A stretch of 14,074 bases of DNA, from positions 1-14,074 of the forward strand of contig NZ_JZWV01000530.1 of the NCBI RefSeq assembly GCF_000966975.1. Reading direction: 5' to 3'. Origin of the DNA: Streptomyces katrae (GTDB lineage: Bacteria; Actinomycetota; Actinomycetes; Streptomycetales; Streptomycetaceae). The notes beneath the pieces were generated by a model. The model made no database searches. It saw only the letters and a program-made list of their open reading frames with translations, and was not told the DNA's origin. This document shows, piece by piece, positions 7,502 to 14,056 of the stretch. Each line of letters opens with the position of its first letter. Within the stretch, counting starts at the first letter, position 1. The translations under genes and the position numbers were made by a program.

Positions 7502-8067
7502 GTGAGCATAGGCAGAGCGCAGCGGCGGTTGTGCGCGGAGCTGGTGTCCGGCATCAAGCTGGCCGCCCCCGTGGAACCCGTGGACCTCTACACCGCGCTC
7601 TGCGACGGCATGAGCAGGCACCGGGGCCGCCCGGTGCAGTTCCGGATGGCGGCTTTCCCGCAGGGGACCGCCAGCGGCCTGTGGCTCGACATGGCGGACC
7701 GGGACCTGGTGGTGATCGAGGAGCGCACCGCGCCCGACCACCAGCTGGTGATCCTGGGACACGAGCTCTGGCACATGAAGGCCGGACACTGCAGCCACCA
7801 CGTCGACGGCGCCGCCGTCGCGGCCCGGCTGCTGAGCGACGGGGCCGACCTCGGCGAGACGGTCCGCAGCGTCGCCGCCCGCACCCGCGCCGACGTCAGG
7901 GAGGAGACCGAGGCCGAAACCTTCGGCCTCCTCCTCGGCAGCAGATGCCGCACCTGGCTGGCCGGATCCTCCGGCGGACGGCCGGCCGGCCGGCGGGACG
8001 AGCTGGCGAGCTGGCCGGACGGATCGAGACCTCCCTCGGCTACCGGGGGCACAGGAACGACCGTTGA
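7502..8067 (+). pseudogene. ImmA/IrrE-like zinc metallopeptidase, frameshifted by an 8-bp tandem duplication
   Basis: Translation starts at GTG 7502 behind GGGGAG. Residues 87-91 are HELWH, the HExxH zinc motif of gluzincin-like peptidases, in VILGHELWHMKAGH. EETEAETFGLLL at about 134-145 can supply the third ligand, as in ImmA/IrrE proteins. After residue 168 the frame runs into nonsense and stays open by chance to 9412. The cause is visible: GAGCTGGC occurs twice in tandem at 8000-8007 and 8008-8015. Removing one copy restores DELAGRIETSLGYRG and a stop at 8065-8067, giving a 185-residue protein. That stop overlaps the TTG start of the next gene (TTGA), which confirms the original frame. 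The peptidase probably acted on the upstream HTH protein. As sequenced the catalytic core is intact, but the C-terminus is replaced by a long aberrant tail. A sequencing artefact cannot be excluded. Confidence 0.85.
8000..8015 (+). repeat. 8-bp tandem duplication GAGCTGGC x2 causing the frameshift
   Basis: Two adjacent identical 8-bp units, 8000-8007 and 8008-8015, with the preceding C at 7999 extending the period-8 match to 17 bases. Eight bases is not a multiple of three, so the metallopeptidase frame changes here. Deletion of one unit restores the expected C-terminus exactly, and such a direct repeat could revert by slipped-strand replication. Confidence 0.9.
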
Positions 8068-9251
8068 AAGGACCGGACTACTACATCCCGGCAGCGGCGA
8101 TGGCGATCTCCCTCGTCTGCAAGCTGCCGGCCCTGCGCACCAACTGGCGCGATCCGCTCCTGCGGTCGGTCTGTTTCCTGCTCCTCCTCGCCGGCGCGGT
8201 CTTCACCTTCGCCGCCCCGCCCACCATCGAAGCCGTCAACCGCTGGACGGGGATCCCCAACTTCTCCGCCCCCCTCGTCTACTGCCTGATGACCGCCTTC
8301 AGCGCCTCCTGCCTCGTCCTGGTCTTCAACTGGCGCGGCGGCCCCGCGGAGGAGATCAGGCACACGTCACTGCGCTGGATCGCCGGCTACTCCGTGGTCA
8401 TCTCGGCGATCGTCGTGCTGTTCGCCCTCGGCTCGGCGCCCGTCGAGCGGCTGGTCGACTTCGACACGTACTACGCGAACACCCCCTACATCCGGCTGAT
8501 GATCGCCTCCTACCTGCTGGCGCACAACGTGGCCGTGATGATGATGGTCTCGATGTGCTGGCGCTGGTCGCTCCAGGTCTGCGGCTGGCTCCGGGCGGGC
8601 CTGCTGATCATCGTGTCGGGATACGCCATCAGCCTGGCCTACGACGCCGCGAAGATGTCCGCCGTCGCCGCCCGCTGGCTCGGCCACGACCTGGACTTCC
8701 TGAGCACCCTCGTCGCCCCGCCGCTCGCCTCCGCCGGCGCGCTGGTCAGCTCGGTGGGCTTCGTGCTGCCCCTGCTGTACCAGCGGGTGTCGGACAGCTG
8801 GCGGACCTGGAGCACCTACCGGAACCTGGGGGCGCTGTGGCAGGAGGTGCAGAGCACCGCGCCGAGCGGCACACCGGGGGTGCGGATGTCCTGGTGGTCC
8901 CCGGCCGAGATCCGGGTGATCCAGCGGGAGTCCGACATCCACGACGGGTTCCTGAGGCTGGGCCCCTGCTTCGACCGGCGCCACCGCGACACCGCCTACG
9001 AGCGGGCCCTGGCGGCCGGCGCGGACGAGGAGACGGCCCGCGCCGTGGCGGACGCGGCGATGGTGGCGGCCGCGGTGACGGTCTGCGCCGCCCACCCGGA
9101 GGCGGCGGGGAGCGAGGAGGACCAGGCGGAGGAGAACCGGGTGCTCCTCACCGCCGACGGGCCGCGCGACCTCGTCCGGATCTCGCACGCGCTGCGGCAC
9201 TCGCCGCTGGTGGCCGCCGCCCGACGGCAGGCGGCCCCGGCGGGGGGCTGA
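8064..9251 (+). CDS. Seven-TM membrane protein of the MAB_1171c / DUF6545 type
   Basis: This 395-residue protein starts at TTG 8064, seven bases after AGGA and overlapping the original peptidase stop as TTGA. It has about seven hydrophobic helices at roughly residues 5-25, 33-53, 65-85, 97-120, 137-160, 170-190 and 205-230. About 165 soluble residues follow, probably cytoplasmic, ending in DLVRISHALRHSPLVAAARRQ. The helix layout and that tail match the actinobacterial family annotated as MAB_1171c putative transporter or DUF6545, which commonly follows an HTH gene and an ImmA/IrrE-like gene. The biochemical role is not known to me; a transporter or a membrane sensor for the peptidase pair are both possible. 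Translation was probably coupled to the peptidase, and the upstream duplication would weaken that coupling. A hairpin follows the stop at 9281-9309. Confidence 0.88.
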   Translation: MKGPDYYIPAAAMAISLVCKLPALRTNWRDPLLRSVCFLLLLAGAVFTFAAPPTIEAVNRWTGIPNFSAPLVYCLMTAFSASCLVLVFNWRGGPAEEIRHTSLRWIAGYSVVISAIVVLFALGSAPVERLVDFDTYYANTPYIRLMIASYLLAHNVAVMMMVSMCWRWSLQVCGWLRAGLLIIVSGYAISLAYDAAKMSAVAARWLGHDLDFLSTLVAPPLASAGALVSSVGFVLPLLYQRVSDSWRTWSTYRNLGALWQEVQSTAPSGTPGVRMSWWSPAEIRVIQRESDIHDGFLRLGPCFDRRHRDTAYERALAAGADEETARAVADAAMVAAAVTVCAAHPEAAGSEEDQAEENRVLLTADGPRDLVRISHALRHSPLVAAARRQAAPAGG

Positions 9252-9280
9252 ACCCGCCGGGGCCGGGCTGCAGGGCCTTC

Positions 9281-9309
9281 AGGGGCGCCCCGGGCACCCG
9301 GGGGCCTCT
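9281..9309. terminator. Bidirectional terminator hairpin between convergent genes
   Basis: Bases 9281-9293 pair with 9298-9309 to form about 12 pairs (one G-U, one bulged G at 9287) around loop GCAC at 9294-9297. It fills the 57-bp gap between the membrane protein stop at 9251 and the DUF4239 stop at 9309, the expected place for a shared terminator. There is no U-tract. Confidence 0.6.
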
Positions 9310-10085
9310 CAGCGGGAGGCCGTCACCGACAGGGCCGGGAACAGGTCCTGGAAGGCGCCCGCGGAGTCGGTGCCGTCGCGCCCGAAGGGGGCGTCGAAGC
9401 TCCAGACCATGAACAGCAGGAACACGATCAGCGCGCTGAACAGACCGGCCAGCAGCAGCTCGCGGCCGGAGCGCCGGATCTGCAGGGTGAAGATCAGCCC
9501 GATGGTGACGACCCCGCCGACCACCAGCCCGACCCAGACCACGCTCGGCAGGGTGGACTCGTCGCTCTGCGTCCGCGAGTGCCGGGCGTCGTCGGCGGCC
9601 GCGATCTGGTCGAGCAGCGGCTGGTAGGCCTGCGCCTGGAGCTCGTTGGCGGGGCTCTGGTGGGTGACGTCCGTACGCAGCTTCCCGAGCAGCTCGGCGC
9701 CCTCGGGAGAGGCCTCCTTGCCGTCGACCAGCCGCGGCCAGTCGACGTTCACGGTGTGGGAGACGTACGCGTCCACCTCGCCGCGGATCCGGTCGCGGAC
9801 GGGTGCCGGGTAGACGTCGGCCCGCTGGGTGACCTCGTACAGCGACTGGGCCTCGCGGCGCACGCTGTCCTCGGCGGCGCCGCGCGCCTCCCAGACCCCC
9901 GCGATGGCCAGGCCCAGGACGATCGCGTAGACCACACCGACCATCATCGTCATGTACTCGATGACGTCAGGGGTTTCGCTGGTGTCCTCGTCGTCCGCGA
10001 CCCGGCGGTGCCGGATCACGGTCATGGCGAGGACGAGGGCGCAGACGAGCGCCATGGCAATGGCCAGGACCAGCCATTCGGACAC
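9309..10085 (-). CDS. DUF4239 (bestrophin-like) membrane protein
   Basis: This 258-residue protein starts at GTG 10085 behind GGGAG, seven bases away. Helices lie at about residues 4-24, 41-68, 183-204 and 209-230, with an extracytoplasmic or cytoplasmic loop of about 110 residues between the two pairs. EAQSLYEVTQRADVYP, right after the second helix, is the hallmark of DUF4239 proteins, a bestrophin-like family common in actinobacteria and cyanobacteria. An ion-channel-like function has been suggested by distant similarity only. It lies 73 bp downstream of a small membrane protein gene on the same strand, which also has a good ribosome site, so an operon is likely. It converges on the DUF6545-type gene and shares a terminator hairpin with it. 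The biological role is unknown. Confidence 0.9.
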   Translation of the reverse strand: MSEWLVLAIAMALVCALVLAMTVIRHRRVADDEDTSETPDVIEYMTMMVGVVYAIVLGLAIAGVWEARGAAEDSVRREAQSLYEVTQRADVYPAPVRDRIRGEVDAYVSHTVNVDWPRLVDGKEASPEGAELLGKLRTDVTHQSPANELQAQAYQPLLDQIAAADDARHSRTQSDESTLPSVVWVGLVVGGVVTIGLIFTLQIRRSGRELLLAGLFSALIVFLLFMVWSFDAPFGRDGTDSAGAFQDLFPALSVTASR

Positions 10086-10158
10086 GAGGGATCTCCCGTT
10101 CGTGGATGCGTCGGTGTGTCAGCGGCTCGGTGCCGCGGTGCCGCGGTGCGGCGGAATC

Positions 10159-10697
10159 TCAGGAGGCCGGGCCGCGGCCCTTGGAGCGGGGGCGCAGCGC
10201 GGCGGCGGCGAGCACGGCCGGGGTGGTGACGACCACCATCAGCATCATGGTGCTCAGCCCGTTCGGGCCGCGCCGCTCCAGGGCCACGGAGCGGTACGGG
10301 CGGGCGGACCGGAGGCTGCGGCCGGCCCCGCCTGCGCCACGGGCGCGGACGCCGGCGGGACCGGGGGCGGCTGCGCCACGTCCCCCGGCGCCGGGGCGTC
10401 GGGCCTGGGGACCCCCGGCAGCCCCGGTGCCTCCCCGGGGTGGTGCACGGCGGGCCGCTCGGCGCCGGGCACCCGCACCCGCACGGCGGGCGGGACCACG
10501 GCCGGGGTGCCCGGGCGGGCGACGGGCGGCGGGGGCATGGCCGGCCGGCCGGCCGGACGCGCGGGCCGGCCCGCCGGTACGCAGATGTCGACCCGGGCCC
10601 CGCTGCCGTGCCCGTCACCGGCGACCGCCACATGGCCGTGCAGCGGGCAGAGCGCGGCCACCATGCCCGCCCCGGCGTAGTACTGCCAAGCCGTCAC
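10159..10697 (-). pseudogene. Small Pro/Ala-rich membrane protein, probably frameshifted at a homopolymer
   Basis: GTG 10697 follows GGAGGA by six bases, the best ribosome site in this block. The first frame gives a conserved-looking N-terminus (AWQYYAGAGMVAALCPLHGH, then a Cys/His-containing segment) and a long Pro/Ala-rich linker, but ends at 10254 with poor codon use. From about 10325 down to 10159 another frame has nearly all G/C third positions. It encodes LERRGPNGLSTMMLMVVVTT and further hydrophobic residues, a single TM helix with a basic tail (LRPRSKGRG). The two join if one base is added at the four-base C run 10326-10329 (G on the coding strand), giving 180 codons in total. I recognise no family. 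It probably belongs with the DUF4239 gene 73 bp downstream. Alternatives are a sequencing error, or a genuine shorter protein ending at 10254. Confidence 0.6.
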
Positions 10698-10865
10698 CGA
10701 GGTCCTCCGATCCGGCAGCCGATATGAGGGTTACGGCTGAAGAAACGATCAAGGGACCGGTTCGACACGCGCCGGACGGGTCAAGATCCTTGTCCGAAGG
10801 GTGACTTCGGTCCCGCCCCGTGACGCCCGGGCAGCCGGGCGGCCCCGGGCGGCCGGCCCCGGTCC

Positions 10866-10920
10866 GACCACGGCCCGGCCACGTCCCGATCACGGCCCGA
10901 CCACGGCCCGGCCACGGCCC
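10866..10920. repeat. Five tandem 11-bp repeats upstream of the sensor kinase
   Basis: Five consecutive 11-bp units fit the consensus GRYCACGKCCC: 10866-10876, 10877-10887, 10888-10898, 10899-10909 and 10910-10920. CAC at unit positions 4-6 and CCC at 9-11 are invariant. Variation is confined to positions 2, 3 and 8. An 11-bp period close to one helical turn puts every unit on the same face of the DNA. The array ends about 85 bp before the predicted -10 of the kinase gene. Confidence 0.75.
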
Positions 10921-11006
10921 GGACACCCTGACGGACCACTCCGGCTCCGCGTCCGCCCACCGGGCGCGGCCAGGTGACGGCCCGTCGGGTCGGGTGGCCG
11001 ATCACC

Positions 11007-11012
11007 TAGGCT
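11007..11012 (+). promoter_or_regulatory. Predicted -10 (TAGGCT) for a leaderless sensor kinase transcript
   Basis: TAGGCT matches the streptomycete TANNNT -10 and lies seven bases upstream of GTG 11020, so transcription would begin at the start codon. No ribosome site precedes either candidate GTG (11014 or 11020), which favours the leaderless reading. A -35 is not obvious. Confidence 0.55.
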
Positions 11013-11019
11013 GGTGCCC

Positions 11020-12387
11020 GTGTCCGGATCCACCGCTCCAGCCCCCGCGCCGCTCCCCGAACAGCCCGTGGCGGTCTGGCGGGCCCTGCGGCTGCCGTTG
11101 CGGTTCCTGGGGTCCTGGTGGCCCCTGCGGTGCTGGGCGTACCTCGGCAGCGGGTTCGTGCTCGGGTACGGGGTGCTGTGCGCGCTGGCGCTGCTCCTCG
11201 GGCTCGGGGTGCTGCTGGCGGTCGCCGGGATCGGGCTGGTCCTGCTGGCGGGCGCCCTGGCCGGGGCGGTGCCCCTCGGGGAGCTGGAGCGACGGCGGCT
11301 GCGGTGGGCCGAACCGGAGCCCGTCGCCGATCCGCACACCTCGCTCGCGGGGGCCGGGGCGGGTGCCTGGCTGCGGACGCGGCTGCGGGAGCGCGCCACC
11401 TGGCGGGAGTTCGGGTACGCGCTGCTGTTCGGGCCGGTCTTCGGGGCGGCCGGGTTCGGGGTGCTGGCCCTGCTGGCCCTCTCCCTGCTCCTGGTGGTCG
11501 CCCCGGTGATCGTGTGGGCCCTCGCCCCGGAGCCGGTGATGCTGATACCCGGCGAGGCGGTGGCGGGCCCGCTGGAGGCCCTGGGCGGGACGGCCGTGGG
11601 CCTCGCCGGGCTGGTCCTCGCCGCGTACGCGGCCGCGCTGGTCACCGGGGCGCAGGTGAAGACGGCCCGGGTGCTGCTCGGGCCGCGCGAGGAGGACGCG
11701 CGGGTCCTGGAGCTGACCCGCTCGCGGGTCCGGCTGGTGGAGGCCTTCGAGGCGGAACGGCGCCGCATCGAACGGGACCTGCACGACGGGGCCCAGCAGC
11801 AGCTGGTCGCCCTCAGCATGACGCTGGGCCTCGCGGAGCTGGAGCTGCGCCGGGCCGCCGGTGCGGAGGGAGCCGGTGGCACCACCGGCGCCGACGGAGC
11901 CGACGGGGCCACCAGGGCCGACGGAGCCGCCGTCCTCGTGCGCCGGGCGCGCGAGGAGGCGAAGCTGGCCCTGGCCCAGCTGCGGGACCTCGTCCGGGGC
12001 ATGCACCCCCAGGTGCTGACGGACCACGGGCTGGCCGCGGCCGTCGCCGAGGTCGCGCTGCGCCATCCCGTGCCGGTCACGGTGGACCTCCAGGTGCCCC
12101 GGCTGCCTGAACCAGTGGAGGTCACCGCGTACTTCACCGTCACCGAGGCCCTCGCCAACGCCGCCAAGCACAGCGGCGCCTCGCGGGTCGCCGTCGCCGG
12201 TAGGGTCGAGGGCGGCCGGCTCACCCTCACCGTCACCGACGACGGCCGCGGCGGGGCCGATCCCGGCGCGGGGGCGGGCCTGGCGGGACTCGCGGACAGG
12301 GTGGCGATGTTGCGGGGGAGGCTGACGGTGTCCAGCCCGGTCGGCGGGCCGACACGGCTGCGGGTGGAGGTGCCGTGCTCCGGGTGA
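11020..12387 (+). CDS. Two-component sensor histidine kinase (HisKA_3/NarL-partner type)
   Basis: This 455-residue membrane kinase has two pairs of hydrophobic helices in the first 210 residues, with spacing like the actinobacterial Sensor domain (PF13796-like). The HisKA_3 dimerisation helix follows: AERRRIERDLHDGAQQQLVAL with phospho-acceptor His255, then the ATPase domain with TEALANAAKHS (N box) and DDGRGG (G1). It autophosphorylates and passes phosphate to the adjacent regulator; the signal is unknown. GTG 11020 fits a leaderless start seven bases after TAGGCT; GTG 11014 is two codons longer. The coding end overlaps the regulator start by 13 bases, so translation is coupled. Oddity: about 30 Gly/Ala/Asp-rich residues, encoded by GCCGACGG repeats at 11890-11928, are inserted after the first dimerisation helix. 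Confidence 0.93.
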   Translation: MSGSTAPAPAPLPEQPVAVWRALRLPLRFLGSWWPLRCWAYLGSGFVLGYGVLCALALLLGLGVLLAVAGIGLVLLAGALAGAVPLGELERRRLRWAEPEPVADPHTSLAGAGAGAWLRTRLRERATWREFGYALLFGPVFGAAGFGVLALLALSLLLVVAPVIVWALAPEPVMLIPGEAVAGPLEALGGTAVGLAGLVLAAYAAALVTGAQVKTARVLLGPREEDARVLELTRSRVRLVEAFEAERRRIERDLHDGAQQQLVALSMTLGLAELELRRAAGAEGAGGTTGADGADGATRADGAAVLVRRAREEAKLALAQLRDLVRGMHPQVLTDHGLAAAVAEVALRHPVPVTVDLQVPRLPEPVEVTAYFTVTEALANAAKHSGASRVAVAGRVEGGRLTLTVTDDGRGGADPGAGAGLAGLADRVAMLRGRLTVSSPVGGPTRLRVEVPCSG

Positions 12388-13031
12388 TCCTGGCCGAGGA
12401 CTCCGTCCTGCTGCGCGCCGGCCTGACGGAGCTGCTGGGCCTCGGCGGGCACCGGGTCCTCGCCGCCGTCGGCGACGCCCCCGCCCTGCTGCGGGCCGTG
12501 GAGGCCGAGCGGCCCGACGTGGTGGTCACGGACGTGCGGATGCCGCCCGGGCTGCGCGACGAGGGGCTGCGGGCCGCGCTCGCCCTGCGCTCCCGGGACC
12601 CCGGCCTGCCGGTCCTGGTGCTGTCCCAGTACGTGGCCACCGCCTACGCCACGCAGCTGTTCACCGGGGGTTCCGCGGCCGGGCTGGGCTATCTGCTCAA
12701 GGACCGGGTCGGCGAGGTCGAGGAGTTCCTCGACGCCGTACGCAGGGTGCACGGGGGACAGACCGTCATCGACCCCGAGGTGGTCCGCGTCCTGCTGGCC
12801 CCCCGGCGCGCGGACGACCCCCTCGCCCGGCTCACCCCCCGCGAGCGCGAGGTGCTCGCCCTGATGGCGGAGGGGCTCAACAACCAGGCGCTGGCGGCAC
12901 GGCTGTTCGTCACCGAGGCGTCCGTCGTGAAGCACGCGGGCAGCATCTTCACCAAGCTGGAGCTGGACCCGACCGAGGGCAACCGCCGCGTCCTGGCCGT
13001 GCTGGCCCACCTGCGCGGGGCGGGCGCGTAG
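12375..13031 (+). CDS. NarL/LuxR-family response regulator
   Basis: This 218-residue DNA-binding regulator has a receiver domain at about residues 1-120: acidic pocket Glu8/Asp9, phospho-acceptor Asp53 in VVVTDVRMPP, the Ser in LVLSQY (about residue 84) and Lys109 in YLLKDR. A LuxR-type helix-turn-helix lies at about 150-205 (LTPREREVLALMAEGLNNQALAARL, then VVKHAGSIFTKL). It starts at GTG 12375, four bases after GGAGG, inside the kinase gene, so the two are co-translated partners. Phosphorylation by the kinase should dimerise it and alter transcription of unknown targets; it may autoregulate its own operon through the upstream region. A strong hairpin lies about 105 bp downstream. All key residues are intact and the length is typical. 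Confidence 0.95.
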   Translation: MLRVILAEDSVLLRAGLTELLGLGGHRVLAAVGDAPALLRAVEAERPDVVVTDVRMPPGLRDEGLRAALALRSRDPGLPVLVLSQYVATAYATQLFTGGSAAGLGYLLKDRVGEVEEFLDAVRRVHGGQTVIDPEVVRVLLAPRRADDPLARLTPREREVLALMAEGLNNQALAARLFVTEASVVKHAGSIFTKLELDPTEGNRRVLAVLAHLRGAGA

Positions 13032-13050
13032 GGGACGCCGGACCGACGAC

Positions 13051-13078
13051 CACCGGCACCGGCACCGGCACCGGCACC
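13051..13078. repeat. Hexanucleotide microsatellite (CACCGG)4-CACC
   Basis: Four perfect CACCGG units plus a CACC partial unit make 28 bp of period-6 repeat, about 20 bp after the response regulator stop. It is not inside a recognised gene. It is a simple repeat that could vary in copy number between strains; no function is evident. Confidence 0.85.
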
Positions 13079-13135
13079 CTGGTGAAGTCCGTGGAGCCAT
13101 CGGCGCCGGAACCGCCCGCGCGACCCCGCCGCGGC

Positions 13136-13164
13136 GCGCGCGGGGCGGGCCGCCGCCCGCGCGC
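13136..13164. terminator. GC-rich hairpin downstream of the response regulator gene
   Basis: Bases 13136-13148 pair with 13153-13164: 12 pairs, with one G of the run 13142-13145 bulged, around the four-base loop GCCG. Its position after the two-component operon and before the next plus-strand promoter suits a U-less terminator. The surrounding sequence is rich in GCGC, so alternative foldings are possible. Confidence 0.5.
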
Positions 13165-13231
13165 AAGGCCCGGCGCCGGCATAGTGATGAGGCTGTGACC
13201 TGGGGGTGTTCAGATCCGCGGAAGGGCTCAC

Positions 13232-13237
13232 TAGGGT
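13232..13237 (+). promoter_or_regulatory. Predicted -10 (TAGGGT) for a leaderless transcript of the last gene
   Basis: TAGGGT lies six bases before GTG 13244, giving a transcription start at the start codon, the same arrangement as the sensor kinase gene. A weak -35-like GTTCAG is at 13208-13213 with 18-bp spacing. Confidence 0.5.
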
Positions 13238-13243
13238 CTCAGG

Positions 13244-14056
13244 GTGGCGAAGAACGATGCGATACCCCCAGGCCAGGACGGACCCGGCGAGGACAAGTGG
13301 AACGTGGTCCTCGACGAGGACTTCGTCCGTGGCGCCTCGTTCCACGAGCCCGCCGCGCCGGGGCGCACACGCACCTGGCCGATCGTTCTCGGGCTGTGCC
13401 TGCTGATGGGGGCCCTGGCCCTGGTCACGCTGAAGATGTCGGAGCCCTCCGACGAGGAACGGGTGACCGCCAGGCCGAGGAAGACTCCGTCCGCCGCCGC
13501 GGCCCCCGCCCCGGCCGCCTCGGCCCTTCCCGCCGCCGGCCGGCCCATGGTTCCGCTGGCCGACGTGTTCCCGGCCGGGGTCCCGGACGGGTCCGGGGGC
13601 GCCTTCACCCGGGTCGGCGCCAAGGTGCTGGACTCCTGCACCGAGGCGGATTCCGTCGGCCCCCGCCTCGCCGCGATGATCGCCGACGGCAAGGGCTGCG
13701 TCGGCGAGCAGGTCGCCCTCTACAAGGACGCGCAGAACAACCAGTTCACCATCGCCGTCTTCACCATGAAGGACCCCAAGGACACCCTGAGGGTGGTGAC
13801 CGAACTGACGATGGCCTTCGACGACTACCAGGTCGGCGTGCAGGCCCCGCCCCCCGGATCCGGCCTGGCGGTCCTGGGGCCCGAGACCGGGCTGGTGCAG
13901 TCCTTCACCGGCGTGGGCCGGGTCATGGTGGTCGGGCTCGGGCAGTGGTCCGACGGCCGTACCGCCGACTTCCAGAAGCTGGTCGACCGGCTGGGCCCGC
14001 TGCAGGGCGCGGTCGGCGCGAAGGTGAACCAGTACGAGGGCGCCGGCGCCCCCTGA
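13244..14056 (+). CDS. Single-pass membrane protein of unknown function with extracytoplasmic domain
   Basis: This 270-residue protein has a cytoplasmic N-terminus of about 45 residues containing NVVLDEDFVRGASFHEP, a motif I associate with streptomycete hypothetical membrane proteins. One TM helix follows at about 46-64, then a Pro/Ala-rich linker (75-100) and a globular extracytoplasmic domain (about 105-265). Cys132 and Cys152 in that domain could form a disulfide. Repeated beta-like stretches (QFTIAVFTM, GRVMVVGLGQW) suggest a compact alpha/beta fold. I recognise no enzyme motif and give no function. GTG 13244 is supported by TAGGGT six bases upstream and by a coding-like N-terminus. It follows the two-component genes by about 210 bp but has its own promoter, so a functional link is not shown. 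The frame ends 18 bp before the window edge. Confidence 0.9.
   Translation: MAKNDAIPPGQDGPGEDKWNVVLDEDFVRGASFHEPAAPGRTRTWPIVLGLCLLMGALALVTLKMSEPSDEERVTARPRKTPSAAAAPAPAASALPAAGRPMVPLADVFPAGVPDGSGGAFTRVGAKVLDSCTEADSVGPRLAAMIADGKGCVGEQVALYKDAQNNQFTIAVFTMKDPKDTLRVVTELTMAFDDYQVGVQAPPPGSGLAVLGPETGLVQSFTGVGRVMVVGLGQWSDGRTADFQKLVDRLGPLQGAVGAKVNQYEGAGAP

Larger units (their letters stand above)
10698..11019. promoter_or_regulatory. Divergent intergenic region, about 320 bp
   Basis: This gap lies between the small membrane protein gene (minus) and the sensor kinase gene (plus). It holds a possible minus-strand promoter, TTGATC (10752-10747) with TCATAT (10727-10722) at a long 19-bp spacing. It also holds a 6-bp hairpin CCGAAG-GGTGA-CTTCGG at 10794-10810, a tandem 10-bp duplication CCGGGCGGCC at 10835-10854, an 11-bp tandem array at 10866-10920, and a plus-strand -10 TAGGCT at 11007-11012. 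I see no open frame in it that looks coding. Confidence 0.5.

Noticed and set aside
8068..9412. Continuation of the metallopeptidase frame to give a 636-residue protein
   Set aside because: This part is in the wrong frame through a well-supported membrane protein gene. It is Arg/Pro/Gly-rich and has no coding signature; it is open only because stops are rare at this GC content.
10747..10784. TTGACC at 10784-10779 as the -35 for the small membrane protein gene
   Set aside because: No TANNNT-like -10 lies 17-18 bp downstream on the minus strand. The later TTGATC is only slightly better and is mentioned with the intergenic region.
10866..10920. CRISPR array or plasmid iterons
   Set aside because: The 11-bp units abut without spacers, no cas or replication gene is present, and the setting is an ordinary divergent promoter region.
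10890..13166. Long minus-strand open frame opposite the two-component genes
   Set aside because: It is antisense to two confident genes and encodes Ser/Arg/Pro-rich sequence without motifs. Long antisense frames are expected here.
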